64,000 nt of DNA, taken from positions 14,376-78,375 of the forward strand of contig DATMMX010000036.1 of NCBI GenBank assembly GCA_035569495.1, given 5' to 3'. Each line of letters begins with the position of its first letter. The first letter of the stretch is position 1. This document shows, in pieces, positions 54,209-63,018 of this stretch. The notes beneath the pieces were generated by a model. That model was not told the origin of the DNA. It did no database searches and saw only the letters and a list, made by a program, of their open reading frames with translations. Position numbers and translations under genes: made by a program. This DNA is from DASRDZ01 sp035569495 (lineage in GTDB: Bacteria > Chloroflexota > Dormibacteria > Aeolococcales > Aeolococcaceae).

Positions 54209-55144
54209 TCAGCGTTCGAGCGCGGCGCGATCCCACTGCGCCAGGTCGGCGGCGGCGTCGTAGGTGCTCTGCAGGAAGCCGAGCACCATGGCGTCGGGGT
54301 CCTGGGCGCGACGCACCTCGGCGTAGGGCAGCACGAAGTCACGCAGCGTGGTGTCGTAGTAGCCGGGCGCGGGCACCTTCCAGCCGGCGAACCCCTCCGG
54401 CTCGGGATACACGTACGCGTAGAAGGAACCCTCGTCGCTGCCGCCGGGCCAGAACCCGGCGGAGTGCACCTCGTGGCTGTACGCCAATTCCTGCACGTAG
54501 TCCGGGCAGTTGGGGATGCCGCCGGGGTGCTTGGGCGCGGTGCGTCCGGAGAATCGCGTGGTGGCCAGGTCCGGCCCGCCCCAGAAGTAGTGCACCGGAC
54601 TGGCCTTGCCGATGAAGCGCGAGCGGAACTGCAGCAGCAACCGGTCGGCCTGGAGCAGCACGCGCCAGAAGCGGCGCGCCGCGTCACCGTCGTAGGCGCG
54701 CACCGCGTGGTCGTCGGGGAAGGGGATGGCGACCGCGACCTCCTGCGGTCGGGGGTAGATGCGCACGTTCACGGAGAGGTCGGAGAGCGCCAGCAGCACG
54801 TCGCGATAGAACGACGCCACCGACCGCGGCTCCAGGGCGACGAAGCGACGCCGCCCGTCGGTGCTGCGCACGTCGAGGACGTGGTCGACGAAGTTGAACT
54901 CGAGCTCCACACCGCGCCCGTCGTGGTGCATCAGCGAGGTGGTCAGCCCGCGCGCCGACACGTAGAGCGGCACCTGCCACCAGTGGTTGACCATCGGCTC
55001 CAGCCCGAGGCGGACCTTGCCGACGATCTGCATCCACATGTGCAGCGCGTCGCGCGTGTCGGACCACGCGGAGAGGGTCAGCTCCGGCCAGACGTCGCGC
55101 TCGGTGGCGCGCAGTTCGACGCTCACCGCTACAGCATGACCCAC
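54209..55144 (-). CDS. DUF5996 family protein
   Basis: About 305-311 residues, single conserved domain of unknown function: WSDTRDALHMWMQIVGKVRLGLEPMVNHWWQVPLYVSARGLTTS, DFVDHVL-like segments, and SEGSFYAYVYPEPEGF near the C-terminus match the DUF5996 pattern. Trp- and Tyr-rich; no membrane segment or signal. The GTG at 55144 or the in-frame GTG at 55126 may start it; the second gives the usual family N-terminus. No neighbour on the same strand suggests a role. Confidence 0.82.
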   Translation of the reverse strand: MGHAVAVSVELRATERDVWPELTLSAWSDTRDALHMWMQIVGKVRLGLEPMVNHWWQVPLYVSARGLTTSLMHHDGRGVELEFNFVDHVLDVRSTDGRRRFVALEPRSVASFYRDVLLALSDLSVNVRIYPRPQEVAVAIPFPDDHAVRAYDGDAARRFWRVLLQADRLLLQFRSRFIGKASPVHYFWGGPDLATTRFSGRTAPKHPGGIPNCPDYVQELAYSHEVHSAGFWPGGSDEGSFYAYVYPEPEGFAGWKVPAPGYYDTTLRDFVLPYAEVRRAQDPDAMVLGFLQSTYDAAADLAQWDRAALER

Positions 55145-55176
55145 ACGGCCGCGCCCGCGCGAGTCCAGCCGTCATC

Positions 55177-56091
55177 ATGTCGGCCATGTCGGTGCGCATC
55201 GGCTACGGTCTCGGCACCGCGGGTGGACCGCCGGATGGCGACCGTCTCCGCGCGGTCGCCCAGGCGCTGGAGCGGCACGGCTTCGACTCGCTGTGGCTCA
55301 GCGAGCGCATCGGCGGCGACGTGGTCGACCCGGTGGTGGGGCTCGCCTACGCCGCCGCGGTGACCTCGCGACTCAAGCTGGGATTCAGCGTCATGGTCCT
55401 GCCGGGGCGCAACCCCGCGCTGGTCGCCAAGCAGCTCGCCAGCCTCGACCGTCTCGCCGCCGGACGCCTGCTGCCCGCCTTCGGGCTGGGCGCGCCCAAC
55501 CCGCGCGAGCACCAGGCCTTCGCCGTGGACGCCGCCGATCGCGGCGCCTGGCTGGAGGAGTCGATGCCGCTGCTGCGCCGCTTCTGGCACGAGGGCGCGG
55601 TGGACCACGACGGCGAGCACTTCCAATTCCGCGACGTCGAGGTTCGCCCCAAGCCGCTGGGACGCATGGAGATGTGGCTCGGCGGCGCGGGGCCGCGGCA
55701 GCTGGAACGGGTGGGCCGGCTCGCCGACGGGTGGCTGGGCAGCTTCACCACGCCGGACGAGGCCGGCGAAGCACGGGTCGCCGTCGAGGCGGCGGCGGCG
55801 CAGCACGAGCGCGCCGTCGACCCCGGGCACTTCGGGGTCCTCCTGCCCTACGCGCATGGACCGCTCGACGGAGCGCTGCTCGCGCGCGGCCGGCGGGGGC
55901 GGCCGCCGGTGCCGGTTGAGGACATCGCTGCGCAGGGATTGGCGGAGGTCGCCCCGCTGGTGGAGCGCTTCGTCGCCCGCGGCGTCACCAAGTTCGTGCT
56001 GGTGCCGGTGGCCGAGCCGGAGGACTGGGACGCCGAGCTGGGCGGCCTGGCCGAGGCCGTCGCGCCACTCCAGGGTGCCCCCGCCGCCTGA
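55177..56091 (+). CDS. LLM class flavin/F420-dependent oxidoreductase
   Basis: 304 residues, luciferase-like TIM barrel. Early RIGYGLGTAGG, ALERHGFDSLWLSERI, LKLGFSVMVLPGRNPALVAKQLASLDRLAAGRLLPAFGLG and GGAGPRQLERVGRLADGWL are typical of actinobacterial-style LLM enzymes that use F420H2 or FMN. Cofactor choice cannot be proven. ATG 55177 or 55186 start; no clear Shine-Dalgarno. Next to a GlcG-like protein and cupin within a catabolic cluster. Confidence 0.88.
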   Translation: MSAMSVRIGYGLGTAGGPPDGDRLRAVAQALERHGFDSLWLSERIGGDVVDPVVGLAYAAAVTSRLKLGFSVMVLPGRNPALVAKQLASLDRLAAGRLLPAFGLGAPNPREHQAFAVDAADRGAWLEESMPLLRRFWHEGAVDHDGEHFQFRDVEVRPKPLGRMEMWLGGAGPRQLERVGRLADGWLGSFTTPDEAGEARVAVEAAAAQHERAVDPGHFGVLLPYAHGPLDGALLARGRRGRPPVPVEDIAAQGLAEVAPLVERFVARGVTKFVLVPVAEPEDWDAELGGLAEAVAPLQGAPAA

Positions 56092-56101
56092 GCTTTTCCT
56101 G

Positions 56102-56115
56102 CATACTTTGCAAAG
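56102..56115 (+). promoter_or_regulatory. Promoter/operator motif, catabolic cluster copy A
   Basis: CATACTTTGCAAAG: -10-like CATACT followed by the 10-bp perfect palindrome CTTTGCAAAG. It matches 63019-63032 closely and 61341-61354 partly. Confidence 0.45.
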
Positions 56116-56142
56116 ATTGAACCCAGGAGGTTGGAGCCCGGG

Positions 56143-56577
56143 ATGACCACGACCTTCGAGAAGCGCAGCATCGGCCTCGACGGCGCCCAGCGGATCATCG
56201 AGGCCGCCTTCCGCGAGGCGGAGAGCATCGGCATCAGGATCGCCGTGTGCGTGCTGGACGAGAGCGGTGTGCTCAAGGCCTTCGCCCGCGCCGACGGCTC
56301 GGCGCTGGTCAACATCCAGTCGGCCCAGGACAAGGCGTACACCGCCGTCGGCCTGGGCATGGCCTCGCACCAGTGGTACCCGATGATCAAGGACGACCCG
56401 GCGCTGCTCGCCGGCGTGGTCGGCGCCATCGACCGCCTGGTCATCTTCGGCGGCGGCGTGCCGATCAAGGTCGACGGCTTCCTGGTCGGCGCCGTCGGCG
56501 TCGGCGGTGGGAGCCACGAGCAGGACCGCCAGGTCGCCGAGGCGGGCGCCCGCGCTCTCCAGGCCGCCCCGGCCTGA
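56143..56577 (+). CDS. GlcG/HbpS family protein (DUF336)
   Basis: 144 residues: IGLDGAQRIIEAAFREAESIGIRIAVCVLDESGVLKAFARADGSALVNIQSAQDKAYTAVGLGM, GGGVPIKVDGFLVGAVGVGGGSHEQDRQVAEAG. Relatives bind heme or corrinoid (HbpS, PduO C-terminal domain) or are of unknown use in catabolic operons. The ATG at 56143 follows AGGAGG and a nearer GGAG. It is followed by a cupin gene after 36 nt, with a strong site; the pair is probably co-transcribed from the motif at 56102. Confidence 0.88.
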   Translation: MTTTFEKRSIGLDGAQRIIEAAFREAESIGIRIAVCVLDESGVLKAFARADGSALVNIQSAQDKAYTAVGLGMASHQWYPMIKDDPALLAGVVGAIDRLVIFGGGVPIKVDGFLVGAVGVGGGSHEQDRQVAEAGARALQAAPA

Positions 56578-56613
56578 TCCACCAGCATCACCATCACCTC
56601 TGAGGAGCCCGTC

Positions 56614-57057
56614 ATGGCGTTCGAACCGAGGACCTGGAGCCTCGAAGAGATGATCACCGGCAAGTCGCCGGACCCCACCAACAAGGACCCGCAGACCGGT
56701 GGCGACATCTGGCGCACCTGGCTGCTCGACCGGACCAAGAGCATCGACGTGGTCTACGCCAACGTCAGCGGCGGCAACCGCACGGGCATCCACATCCACC
56801 CCGACACCAACCACTACACCTGCATCATCAAGGGCATCGCCGTGGTGTGGATGGACGGGCACATGCTCGAGCTGCACCCCGGTGACGTGGTCAACATCCC
56901 CGTCAACGTGCTGCACAACTTCGGCGCCAAGCAGGGCCACGACGTCTGGCTCGTCGACATGACCAGCCCGCCGTGGGACCCGACGCTGATGATCTTCAAG
57001 CCCGAGCGCGAGGCGGAGATCGCGGCGCAGATGGAGAAGGCGCTGCAGCCGCAGTAG
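56614..57057 (+). CDS. Small cupin-domain protein
   Basis: 147 residues with both cupin motifs: GIHIHPDTNHYTCIIKGIAVVWMDG (HxH then E-equivalent replaced by Asn/His region) and PGDVVNIPVNVLHNFG. Metal ligands likely His, His, His; Glu of motif 1 is not clear. Could be a metal-dependent isomerase, dioxygenase or binding protein. GAGGAGCCC lies about 6 nt before the ATG. Convergent with the acyl-CoA dehydrogenase operon. Confidence 0.85.
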   Translation: MAFEPRTWSLEEMITGKSPDPTNKDPQTGGDIWRTWLLDRTKSIDVVYANVSGGNRTGIHIHPDTNHYTCIIKGIAVVWMDGHMLELHPGDVVNIPVNVLHNFGAKQGHDVWLVDMTSPPWDPTLMIFKPEREAEIAAQMEKALQPQ

Positions 57058-57065
57058 CGCTTCGC

Positions 57066-58022
57066 TCAGGTGCCGGGCAGGGCACCGAGCAGCGATCGGG
57101 CGACGCGGTCGCGATGCGACGCCGCGTCGCCCCAGTCGCGCGCCAGCGACTCGGCGCGCTTCATCCAGATGTGCAGGTCGTGCGCCCAGGTGTAGCCGAT
57201 GGCGCCGTGGATCTGCAGCGCGGCGCGGCCGGCGGTGCGCGCGGCGTCGGACGCGTAGGCCTTGGCCATGGAAACGTCGCGCGCTCGGTCGGGTGCGTGG
57301 TTGGCCAGTGACCAGGCCGCGCGGTAGACCACCGGACGGGCGAACTCCAGCGCCAGCAGGGCGTCGGCGAGCAGGTGCTTGACGGCCTGGAAGCTGCCGA
57401 TGGGGCGGCCGAACTGCTCGCGGCTGCGGGCGTGCTCGGCGGCCATGTCGATCATCCGCGCGGCCAGGCCGAGCAGCTGCGCGGAGGCCCCGAATGCGCC
57501 GCGATCGAAGGCGAGCGCGAGGACCGCGGCGTCGCCGGTCAGCAGGGACGCGGCGCTCGGCGTCCACTGCACGGTGAAGACGCGACGCCCAGCGTCGAGC
57601 GACGGTTGCGCCGTCATGCCCACCTGCGCCGGGTCGAGGCGGTGCAGCGCCTCGCCGTGCTGGAGCAGCAGCACCTCGGCCTGGTCGGCGTCGACGCAGT
57701 ACGGCCCGCGCCGGGTGAGCTGCACGGCGACGCGCGCGCCCGACTCGGCGAGCAGCGGCGCGGCCACCAGCGCGGACTCCACGATGGGATCGGGCAGGGC
57801 GAAGCGACCCGTCTCCTCCAGCGCCAGGACGGCGTCGACCTCGCTGAGCCCGTCGAGCAGGACGCCGCACAGGCCCGCGTCCGCGAGTTTCTGCCAGCGT
57901 TGCGTGGAACGCGGGGCGCCGTCGAACTCCGCGCGGAGCATCGCCGGTGTGCACTCGCGGGTCAGCAGCGTCCGCACCGACTCGGCGAAGCTGCGCTGCT
58001 GCGCGTCGAAGGCGAAATGCAT
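57066..58022 (-). CDS. Acyl-CoA dehydrogenase, small (beta-type) subunit
   Basis: 318 residues. Family parts: N-terminal helical domain, short middle domain, and the C-terminal SREQFGRPIGSFQAVKHLLADALLALEFARPVVYRAAW and LQIHGAIGYTWAHDLHIWMKR. No catalytic Glu is visible at the usual YEGT position, which is absent. Its short length and position 3 nt after a full-length paralogue fit the heteromeric acyl-CoA dehydrogenases of sterol/side-chain degradation, where one subunit is non-catalytic. Confidence 0.88.
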   Translation of the reverse strand: MHFAFDAQQRSFAESVRTLLTRECTPAMLRAEFDGAPRSTQRWQKLADAGLCGVLLDGLSEVDAVLALEETGRFALPDPIVESALVAAPLLAESGARVAVQLTRRGPYCVDADQAEVLLLQHGEALHRLDPAQVGMTAQPSLDAGRRVFTVQWTPSAASLLTGDAAVLALAFDRGAFGASAQLLGLAARMIDMAAEHARSREQFGRPIGSFQAVKHLLADALLALEFARPVVYRAAWSLANHAPDRARDVSMAKAYASDAARTAGRAALQIHGAIGYTWAHDLHIWMKRAESLARDWGDAASHRDRVARSLLGALPGT

Positions 58023-58025
58023 CCC

Positions 58026-59192
58026 TCAGGCCCCCCGCGGCAGTCGCAGCACGCGGTCGGCGACGATGTTGCGCTGGATCTGGTTGGTGCCCGCGAAGAT
58101 GGGGCCGGCCAGCGAGGCGGTCCAGCCGTGCAGCCAGCGTCCGTCCTCGACGGCGTCGGGCGCGCCGGCCTGCAGCAGCGCCCGGTCACCGAGGAGCTGC
58201 AGCGCCGACTCCTGGATGCGCATGTCCATCTCCGACCAGAAGATCTTGTTGAGGCTCACCTCGGCGCCCGGCGTCTCGCCGTCGAGCACGCGCGACACGG
58301 TGTGAAAGGTGTGCAGCCGGTAGGCCTCCGCGTCCATCCACGCCGCCACCACGGCGTCGCGCAGCGAGGCGCCGGCGCCCTCGGTGGCGCGGTAGAGGTC
58401 GAGCAGCCGTCGCGTCGCCTCCATGTACCGTCCCGGCGAGCGCAGCAGGATGCCGCGCTCGAACCCCGCGGTGGCCATGGCGATCTGCCAGCCGCGACCC
58501 ACCTCGCCGAGGGTGTTGGCGACGTCGACGCGGACGTCGTCGAAGAACACCTCGGCGAAGCCGGCCTCGCCGTCGAACTTGGCGATGGGGCGCACCGTGA
58601 CGCCCGGCGCGTCGAGTGGGATGAGCAAATAGGTGAGCCCACGATGCCGCTCCGCATCCGGGTCGGAGCGGAACAGGCCGAACAGCCAGTCGGCCCACAC
58701 CGCGCGCGAGCACCAGGTCTTCTGCCCGCTGACCACCCAGTGCGAGCCGTCGTCGCTGAGCCGGGCGCGGCTCTGGATGGCGGCGAGGTCGCTGCCCGCG
58801 TTGGGCTCCGACCATCCCTGGCACCAGATCTCCTCCCCCGCTGCCATCTTTGGCAGAAACCGGGCGCGCTGTTCAGGCGAGCCGGCGTCGAGCAGCGTCG
58901 GGCCGAGCAGGAAGATGCCGTTCTGGTTGACGCGCAGCGGTGCGCCGGCGCGGTGGTACTCCTCCTCGAAGATGAGCCAGTGCATCAGGTCGACGCCGCG
59001 ACCGCCGTACTCGGCGGGCCACCACACCGCCGACCAGCCGCCGCCGTGCAGCGTCCTCTCCCAGGCGCGGTGCTGCTCGAAGCCGTCCGGCGTGTCCATC
59101 GAGGCGAGGGGCGCGGCCGGGACGCTGGCCTCCAGCCACGCGCGCGCCTGGTGGCGGAACGCCTCCTCCTCGGCGGTGAAGCTGAGGTCCAT
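58026..59192 (-). CDS. Acyl-CoA dehydrogenase, large subunit
   Basis: 388 residues. Complete three-domain fold: QGWSEPNAGSDLAAIQSRARLSDDGSHWVVSGQKTWCSRAVWADW is the FAD/substrate middle-domain signature. At the usual C-terminal catalytic position the motif is FAGTNQIQRNI, with Ala instead of Glu; a Glu in AGFERGILL could be the base, as in isovaleryl-CoA-type enzymes. This is inference. Stop lies 3 nt before the small-subunit start, so the two form a pair; a SnoaL-like gene is 3 nt upstream. Confidence 0.92.
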   Translation of the reverse strand: MDLSFTAEEEAFRHQARAWLEASVPAAPLASMDTPDGFEQHRAWERTLHGGGWSAVWWPAEYGGRGVDLMHWLIFEEEYHRAGAPLRVNQNGIFLLGPTLLDAGSPEQRARFLPKMAAGEEIWCQGWSEPNAGSDLAAIQSRARLSDDGSHWVVSGQKTWCSRAVWADWLFGLFRSDPDAERHRGLTYLLIPLDAPGVTVRPIAKFDGEAGFAEVFFDDVRVDVANTLGEVGRGWQIAMATAGFERGILLRSPGRYMEATRRLLDLYRATEGAGASLRDAVVAAWMDAEAYRLHTFHTVSRVLDGETPGAEVSLNKIFWSEMDMRIQESALQLLGDRALLQAGAPDAVEDGRWLHGWTASLAGPIFAGTNQIQRNIVADRVLRLPRGA

Positions 59193-59195
59193 GGC

Positions 59196-59645
59196 TCAGG
59201 TGGGCGCGCCCAGCGGCGGCAGGTGGTCGAGGCGCAGCCGCTCCAGGCGCAGCCGGGCGATGCGCCAGGCGCCGTCCTCGCGCACGTACTCCTCGTGGTA
59301 ATGGCCAAAGCCGACACGAACCGGCTCGCCGGGCCGCTCCACCATGTCGAACATCGACCACACCCCGGTGGCGGTGTCGGCGTCGTGGAAGGTGATCTCC
59401 GGCATCTGGCCGTGGTGCACGGTGCGCACGCCGTCGAGCGCGGTGCGGACCAGCTCGGTGATGGCGTCGCGCCCCTCGACGTGCACGTCGCCGATGTCGA
59501 GCTGCGCGCCCGCGGTGAACAGCGCCGCCATCTCGTCCCAGCGCTGCAGGTCGACGAAGCGGAAGTAGCGCGCCTTGAGCTCCTCGACGGCGGCGCGGTC
59601 GAGCAGCCGCTGCACCGCGCCGGCCATCGCCGCCGGGTCGTTCAC
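59196..59645 (-). CDS. SnoaL-like (NTF2 fold) protein
   Basis: 149 residues, one cone-shaped alpha+beta barrel: DRAAVEELKARYFRFVDLQRWDEMAALFTAGAQLDIGD, EGRDAITELVRTAL, TGVWSMFDMVERPG, GHYHEEYVREDGAWRIARLRLERLR. SnoaL_4 proteins are hydratases, isomerases or dehydratases in catabolic operons; residue roles are not clear. Its start overlaps the preceding LLM gene's stop by 4 nt and the acyl-CoA dehydrogenase follows after 3 nt. Confidence 0.88.
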   Translation of the reverse strand: MNDPAAMAGAVQRLLDRAAVEELKARYFRFVDLQRWDEMAALFTAGAQLDIGDVHVEGRDAITELVRTALDGVRTVHHGQMPEITFHDADTATGVWSMFDMVERPGEPVRVGFGHYHEEYVREDGAWRIARLRLERLRLDHLPPLGAPT

Positions 59646-60502
59646 AGCGCTTCCGCCGCCAGCCGCTCGACCCCCTCCATCATGGCGCCCAGCTCACGAT
59701 TGCCGCCGGCGACGAGCTGTCCGGGGTGGACGACGACGTCCTCGAATCCCGCGGCGGCGAGCGACGCCCGCTCGGCGGCGTTCCACGGATCGGTGATGCG
59801 CACCCAGTACTGGAAGGGCAGCCCGTCGCGGCCGAGCCGGCGACGCTCCGCCTCGATGGTCTCCCGCGCGGCCGCCGCGGCCTCGAGCGTCGCCGCCGGA
59901 CCGAACCAGCCGTCGCCGATGCGGGCGGCGCGGCGCAGCGCGGGCGGGGTGAGCCCACCGACGATGATCGGCGGCGCGGGCTCCGCGGCCGGGTTCATCT
60001 GCACGGCCTCGAAGTTGTAGTGCTCGCCCTGGTGCGACACCGGCTCGCCGCTCCACAGCTTGCGCAGGATGGCGACGATCTCGTCCATGCGCGCGCCGCG
60101 CGAGTCGAAGTCCTCGCCGACGGCGGCGAACTCCTCGCGCATCCAGCCCGAGCCGACGCCGAACAGGAAGCGCCCGCCGGAGAGCCCCTGCACGGTGGCC
60201 GCACACTTCGCGGTGACGAAGGGGTTGCGCATCGGCAGGATGTACACGCCGGTGGCGAGGCGGATGCGGCTGGTCGCGCCGGCGAGCAGGCCGAGCGTGA
60301 CCCACACGTCGGTCAGCGGCGTGTTGACGCCGTAGGCGCCGGGCCGGCCGGTGCTGTCGTAGGGGTAGACCGGCGCCCATTCGACGGGGGCGATGAGGTG
60401 GTCGGAGAGCCACAGCGAGTCGTATCCGCTGCGCTCGGCCGCCTCCGCGAGGATTGCGTAGCTGTGCAATGGCAGACCGAAGACGTTCAGCGACAGGCGC
60501 AC
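59642..60502 (-). CDS. F420-type LLM oxidoreductase (TIGR03619-like)
   Basis: 286 residues, luciferase-like barrel. LAEAAERSGYDSLWLSDHLIAPVEW, RIRLATGVYILPMRNPFVTAKCAATVQGLSGGRFLFGVGSGWMREEF and PPIIVGGLTPPALRRAARIGDGWFG match the F420-dependent LLM class found in lipid/sterol catabolic gene sets. F420 use is inferred. GTG start with GGAGGT about 8 nt upstream. Second gene of the leftward operon SDR-LLM-SnoaL-ACAD-ACAD. Confidence 0.9.
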   Translation of the reverse strand: MRLSLNVFGLPLHSYAILAEAAERSGYDSLWLSDHLIAPVEWAPVYPYDSTGRPGAYGVNTPLTDVWVTLGLLAGATSRIRLATGVYILPMRNPFVTAKCAATVQGLSGGRFLFGVGSGWMREEFAAVGEDFDSRGARMDEIVAILRKLWSGEPVSHQGEHYNFEAVQMNPAAEPAPPIIVGGLTPPALRRAARIGDGWFGPAATLEAAAAARETIEAERRRLGRDGLPFQYWVRITDPWNAAERASLAAAGFEDVVVHPGQLVAGGNRELGAMMEGVERLAAEAL

Positions 60503-60524
60503 GGTCCAGACCTCCGCGGAGTGC

Positions 60525-61280
60525 TCATGGGTGCATGTACCAGCCGCCGCTCACGGTCAGCGCCTCGCCGGTGATGAAGCGCGAGGCGTCGGAGGCGAGG
60601 AAGTGGATGACGTCGGCGACGTCGTCCGGCTGGCCCCAGCGGCGCAGCGGGGTGCGCTCCACCTCGGGGCGGAACTGCTCCTCGTACTTCTCCATGAAGC
60701 GCGTCCAGATCAGCCCCGGCGCCACCGCGTTGCAGCGGATGCCATACGGGCCCATCTCGCGGGCGACGGTGCGGGTCAGCGAGTGCAGCGCCGCCTTGGC
60801 CGCCGCGTAGGGCGCCTCGCGCTCCGGGCTGGTGTACGCCGCGATCGAGCTGACGTTGACGATCGAGCCGGCGCCGCGCTGCTTCATGTCGGGGAGCACG
60901 GCGCGGATCAGCAGCCAGGGCCCGGTGAGGTCGACGGCGAGCGCCCTGTCCCAGTCCGCGGGCTCCAGGTCGTCGAGCCCGGCGAAGGGGTTGATCGCGG
61001 CGTTGTTGACCAGAACGTCGATGGGGCCGAGGCTGCCGCGCACCAGCCCGACCACGGCGCTGATCGCCGCCGGGTCGCCGCCGTCGAGCACGTGGCCGAC
61101 CAGGCTGCCGCCGGTCTCCTCGCGCAGCGCCTCGACGGTCTCGGCGGTGCGCCGGGCGTGCACGTCGGTGACCACCACGGTGGCCCCGGCGAGCGCCAGG
61201 CGGCGCGCCGTGGCCCGGCCGATGCCCGCGCCCGCGGCCCCGGTGACCAGCGCCACGCGCCCGTCCAAGTCCCCGTTCAC
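60525..61280 (-). CDS. Short-chain dehydrogenase/reductase
   Basis: 251 residues. Rossmann motif VTGAAGAGIGRATARRLALAGA, NNAAINPF, catalytic Ser in NVSSIAAY and YxxxK in PYAAAKAALHS, GLIWTRF and a C-terminal EALTVSGGWYMHP. The extra GAG in the cofactor motif is a small variant. NAD(P)(H)-dependent alcohol/ketone oxidoreductase, substrate unknown. The GTG at 61280 follows GGGGGAG at about 5 nt; longer upstream starts are less likely. First gene of the leftward unit, divergent from the acyl-CoA ligase. Confidence 0.9.
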   Translation of the reverse strand: MNGDLDGRVALVTGAAGAGIGRATARRLALAGATVVVTDVHARRTAETVEALREETGGSLVGHVLDGGDPAAISAVVGLVRGSLGPIDVLVNNAAINPFAGLDDLEPADWDRALAVDLTGPWLLIRAVLPDMKQRGAGSIVNVSSIAAYTSPEREAPYAAAKAALHSLTRTVAREMGPYGIRCNAVAPGLIWTRFMEKYEEQFRPEVERTPLRRWGQPDDVADVIHFLASDASRFITGEALTVSGGWYMHP

Positions 61281-61340
61281 ATGCGCTCCCCCAGCGGCGT
61301 CCCGTGGGCGGCCGATCCGCCCTGGCGGGCGCAATTCTTA

Positions 61341-61354
61341 CATAATTTGTCTAC
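61341..61354 (+). promoter_or_regulatory. Promoter/operator motif, catabolic cluster copy C (weak)
   Basis: CATAATTTGTCTAC before the acyl-CoA ligase. It keeps CATA-N-TTTG of copies A and B but not the second palindrome arm. Confidence 0.3.
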
Positions 61355-61384
61355 GCAGCCACACAGGCTGGCGAGGGGACCAGA

Positions 61385-63010
61385 TTGCCCGGACTGCCGC
61401 CCGCGTTGGAACAGCGCTACAGGACCCGCGGCCTGCGCACCGACGAGCGCATCGGCTGGATGCTCAGCCGCGCCGCCGAGCGCTGGCCGGAACGCACCGC
61501 CCTGGTCTGCGACGGGCGCCGCTACACCTACGCCGAGCTGTCGCGCTGGGTCACCCGGCTCGCCGTGCAGCTCGTGGAGAGTGGCGTCCGGCCCGGCGAC
61601 CGGCTGCTCTGGCAGCTGCCCAACTCGGCCGAGGCGCTCGCCGTCCACCTCGCCGGCTGGCGGGCGGGCGCCCTGTGCGTCCCCGTCGTCCCCGCCTACC
61701 GCGAGCACGAGCTGGCCCAGATCCTCGCCGACGCCCAGCCCGCGGCGGTGATCTTCGCCTCGAGCGCGGGCGCGTCGGGACGCTCGCCGGTCGCCGACAT
61801 GGAGGCGCTGATGGCCACCGCCGGGCTGCGGCCGCGGCTGCGCATCGCCGTCGGCGGCACCCACGACGGCTGGAGCACGCTGGCCGCGGCGCCCCAGCCC
61901 GGCGAGCACGTCGACGACGGCGGGCTGCCCGACCCCGCGCCCGCCGCCGACCCCTGCCTGCTCCTCTACACGTCGGGCACCACGGCGCGTCCCAAGGGGG
62001 CGCTGCACGCGTCGGCGTCGCTGGTCGCCGAGATCACCACCCTCGGCCGCGCCATGGGCTTCTCGCACCGCGACGTGTTCATCACCGGCGCGCCGATCAC
62101 CCACGTCGCCGGGCTGCTGCTCACCGGCCTGATCCCCGCCGCCTACGGAGGCCGCTCGGTGCTGCTGACCCGCTGGGATCCCGACGACGCCGTCCGCCTG
62201 GCCGGCGAGGAGGGCGCCACCTTCTCGATGGGACCGACCGTGTTCCTGCAGGGCTTCGTGGAGCGCTACGAGGCCGACCCGCAGGCGCATCCCCATCGCC
62301 TGCGCACCTTCATGTGCGGCGGCGCGGCGATCTCGCCGTCGCTGATCGAGCGCGCCGAGCGGGCGGGCATCCGCGCCTTCCGGAGCTGGGGGATGACCGA
62401 GGCGCCCACCGTCGGCGTGATCGGTCCCGACGATTCCCTGGAGCTGCGCGCCACCACCGACGGCCGGCTCAGCGAGGGCTGCGAGGTCGAGGCGGTGGAC
62501 GACGCGCGCCGTCCGCTGCCGCCCGGTGAGCTCGGCGAGCTGCGCCTGCGCTGCCCCGAGCAGATGCTCGGCTACACCGACCGGGCCCTCGACGCCGAGC
62601 AGGTCGACGCGGACGGCTGGTTCTACACCGGCGACGTGGGCCGGGTCGACGCGGACGGCTGGGTGACCATGACCGGGCGGCTCAAGGACGTGGTCAACCG
62701 CGGCGGCGAGAAGTTCTCCGCCCAGGACATCGAGCACGCCATCAGCTCACACCCCGCGGTCGGCGCGGTGGCGGTCACCGGGCTGCCCGACGAGCGGCTC
62801 GGCGAGTGCGTCGCCGCCTTCGTGGTGCTCCGCGACGGCGCGGCCTGGCCCGGCGACCAGGCCCTGCTCGACCACCTCGAGGCGCAGAAGCTGGCCAGGC
62901 AGAAGTTCCCCGCGGTGTGGCGGGTGGTCGAGGAGCTGCCCATGACCATGTCGGGCAAGGTCCAGAAGAACCGCCTGGTGCAGCTCTGGGAGAGCGAGAA
63001 GCCGCGCTGA
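61385..63010 (+). CDS. Acyl-CoA synthetase (AMP-forming, FadD-like)
   Basis: 541 residues. AMP-binding motifs: LLLYTSGTTARPKGALHA (P-loop), FRSWGMTEAPTVG, DADGWFYTGDVGRVDADGWVTMTGRLKDVVNRGGEKFSAQDIE and the catalytic Lys region MTMSGKVQKNRLVQLW. It activates a carboxylic acid with CoA; chain type unknown, possibly a cyclic or branched acid as in CHC-CoA ligase-like relatives. TTG start with GAGGGG about 7 nt upstream. Divergent from the SDR operon and 47 nt before the amidohydrolase gene. Confidence 0.92.
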   Translation: MPGLPPALEQRYRTRGLRTDERIGWMLSRAAERWPERTALVCDGRRYTYAELSRWVTRLAVQLVESGVRPGDRLLWQLPNSAEALAVHLAGWRAGALCVPVVPAYREHELAQILADAQPAAVIFASSAGASGRSPVADMEALMATAGLRPRLRIAVGGTHDGWSTLAAAPQPGEHVDDGGLPDPAPAADPCLLLYTSGTTARPKGALHASASLVAEITTLGRAMGFSHRDVFITGAPITHVAGLLLTGLIPAAYGGRSVLLTRWDPDDAVRLAGEEGATFSMGPTVFLQGFVERYEADPQAHPHRLRTFMCGGAAISPSLIERAERAGIRAFRSWGMTEAPTVGVIGPDDSLELRATTDGRLSEGCEVEAVDDARRPLPPGELGELRLRCPEQMLGYTDRALDAEQVDADGWFYTGDVGRVDADGWVTMTGRLKDVVNRGGEKFSAQDIEHAISSHPAVGAVAVTGLPDERLGECVAAFVVLRDGAAWPGDQALLDHLEAQKLARQKFPAVWRVVEELPMTMSGKVQKNRLVQLWESEKPR

Positions 63011-63018
63011 TATCCATG

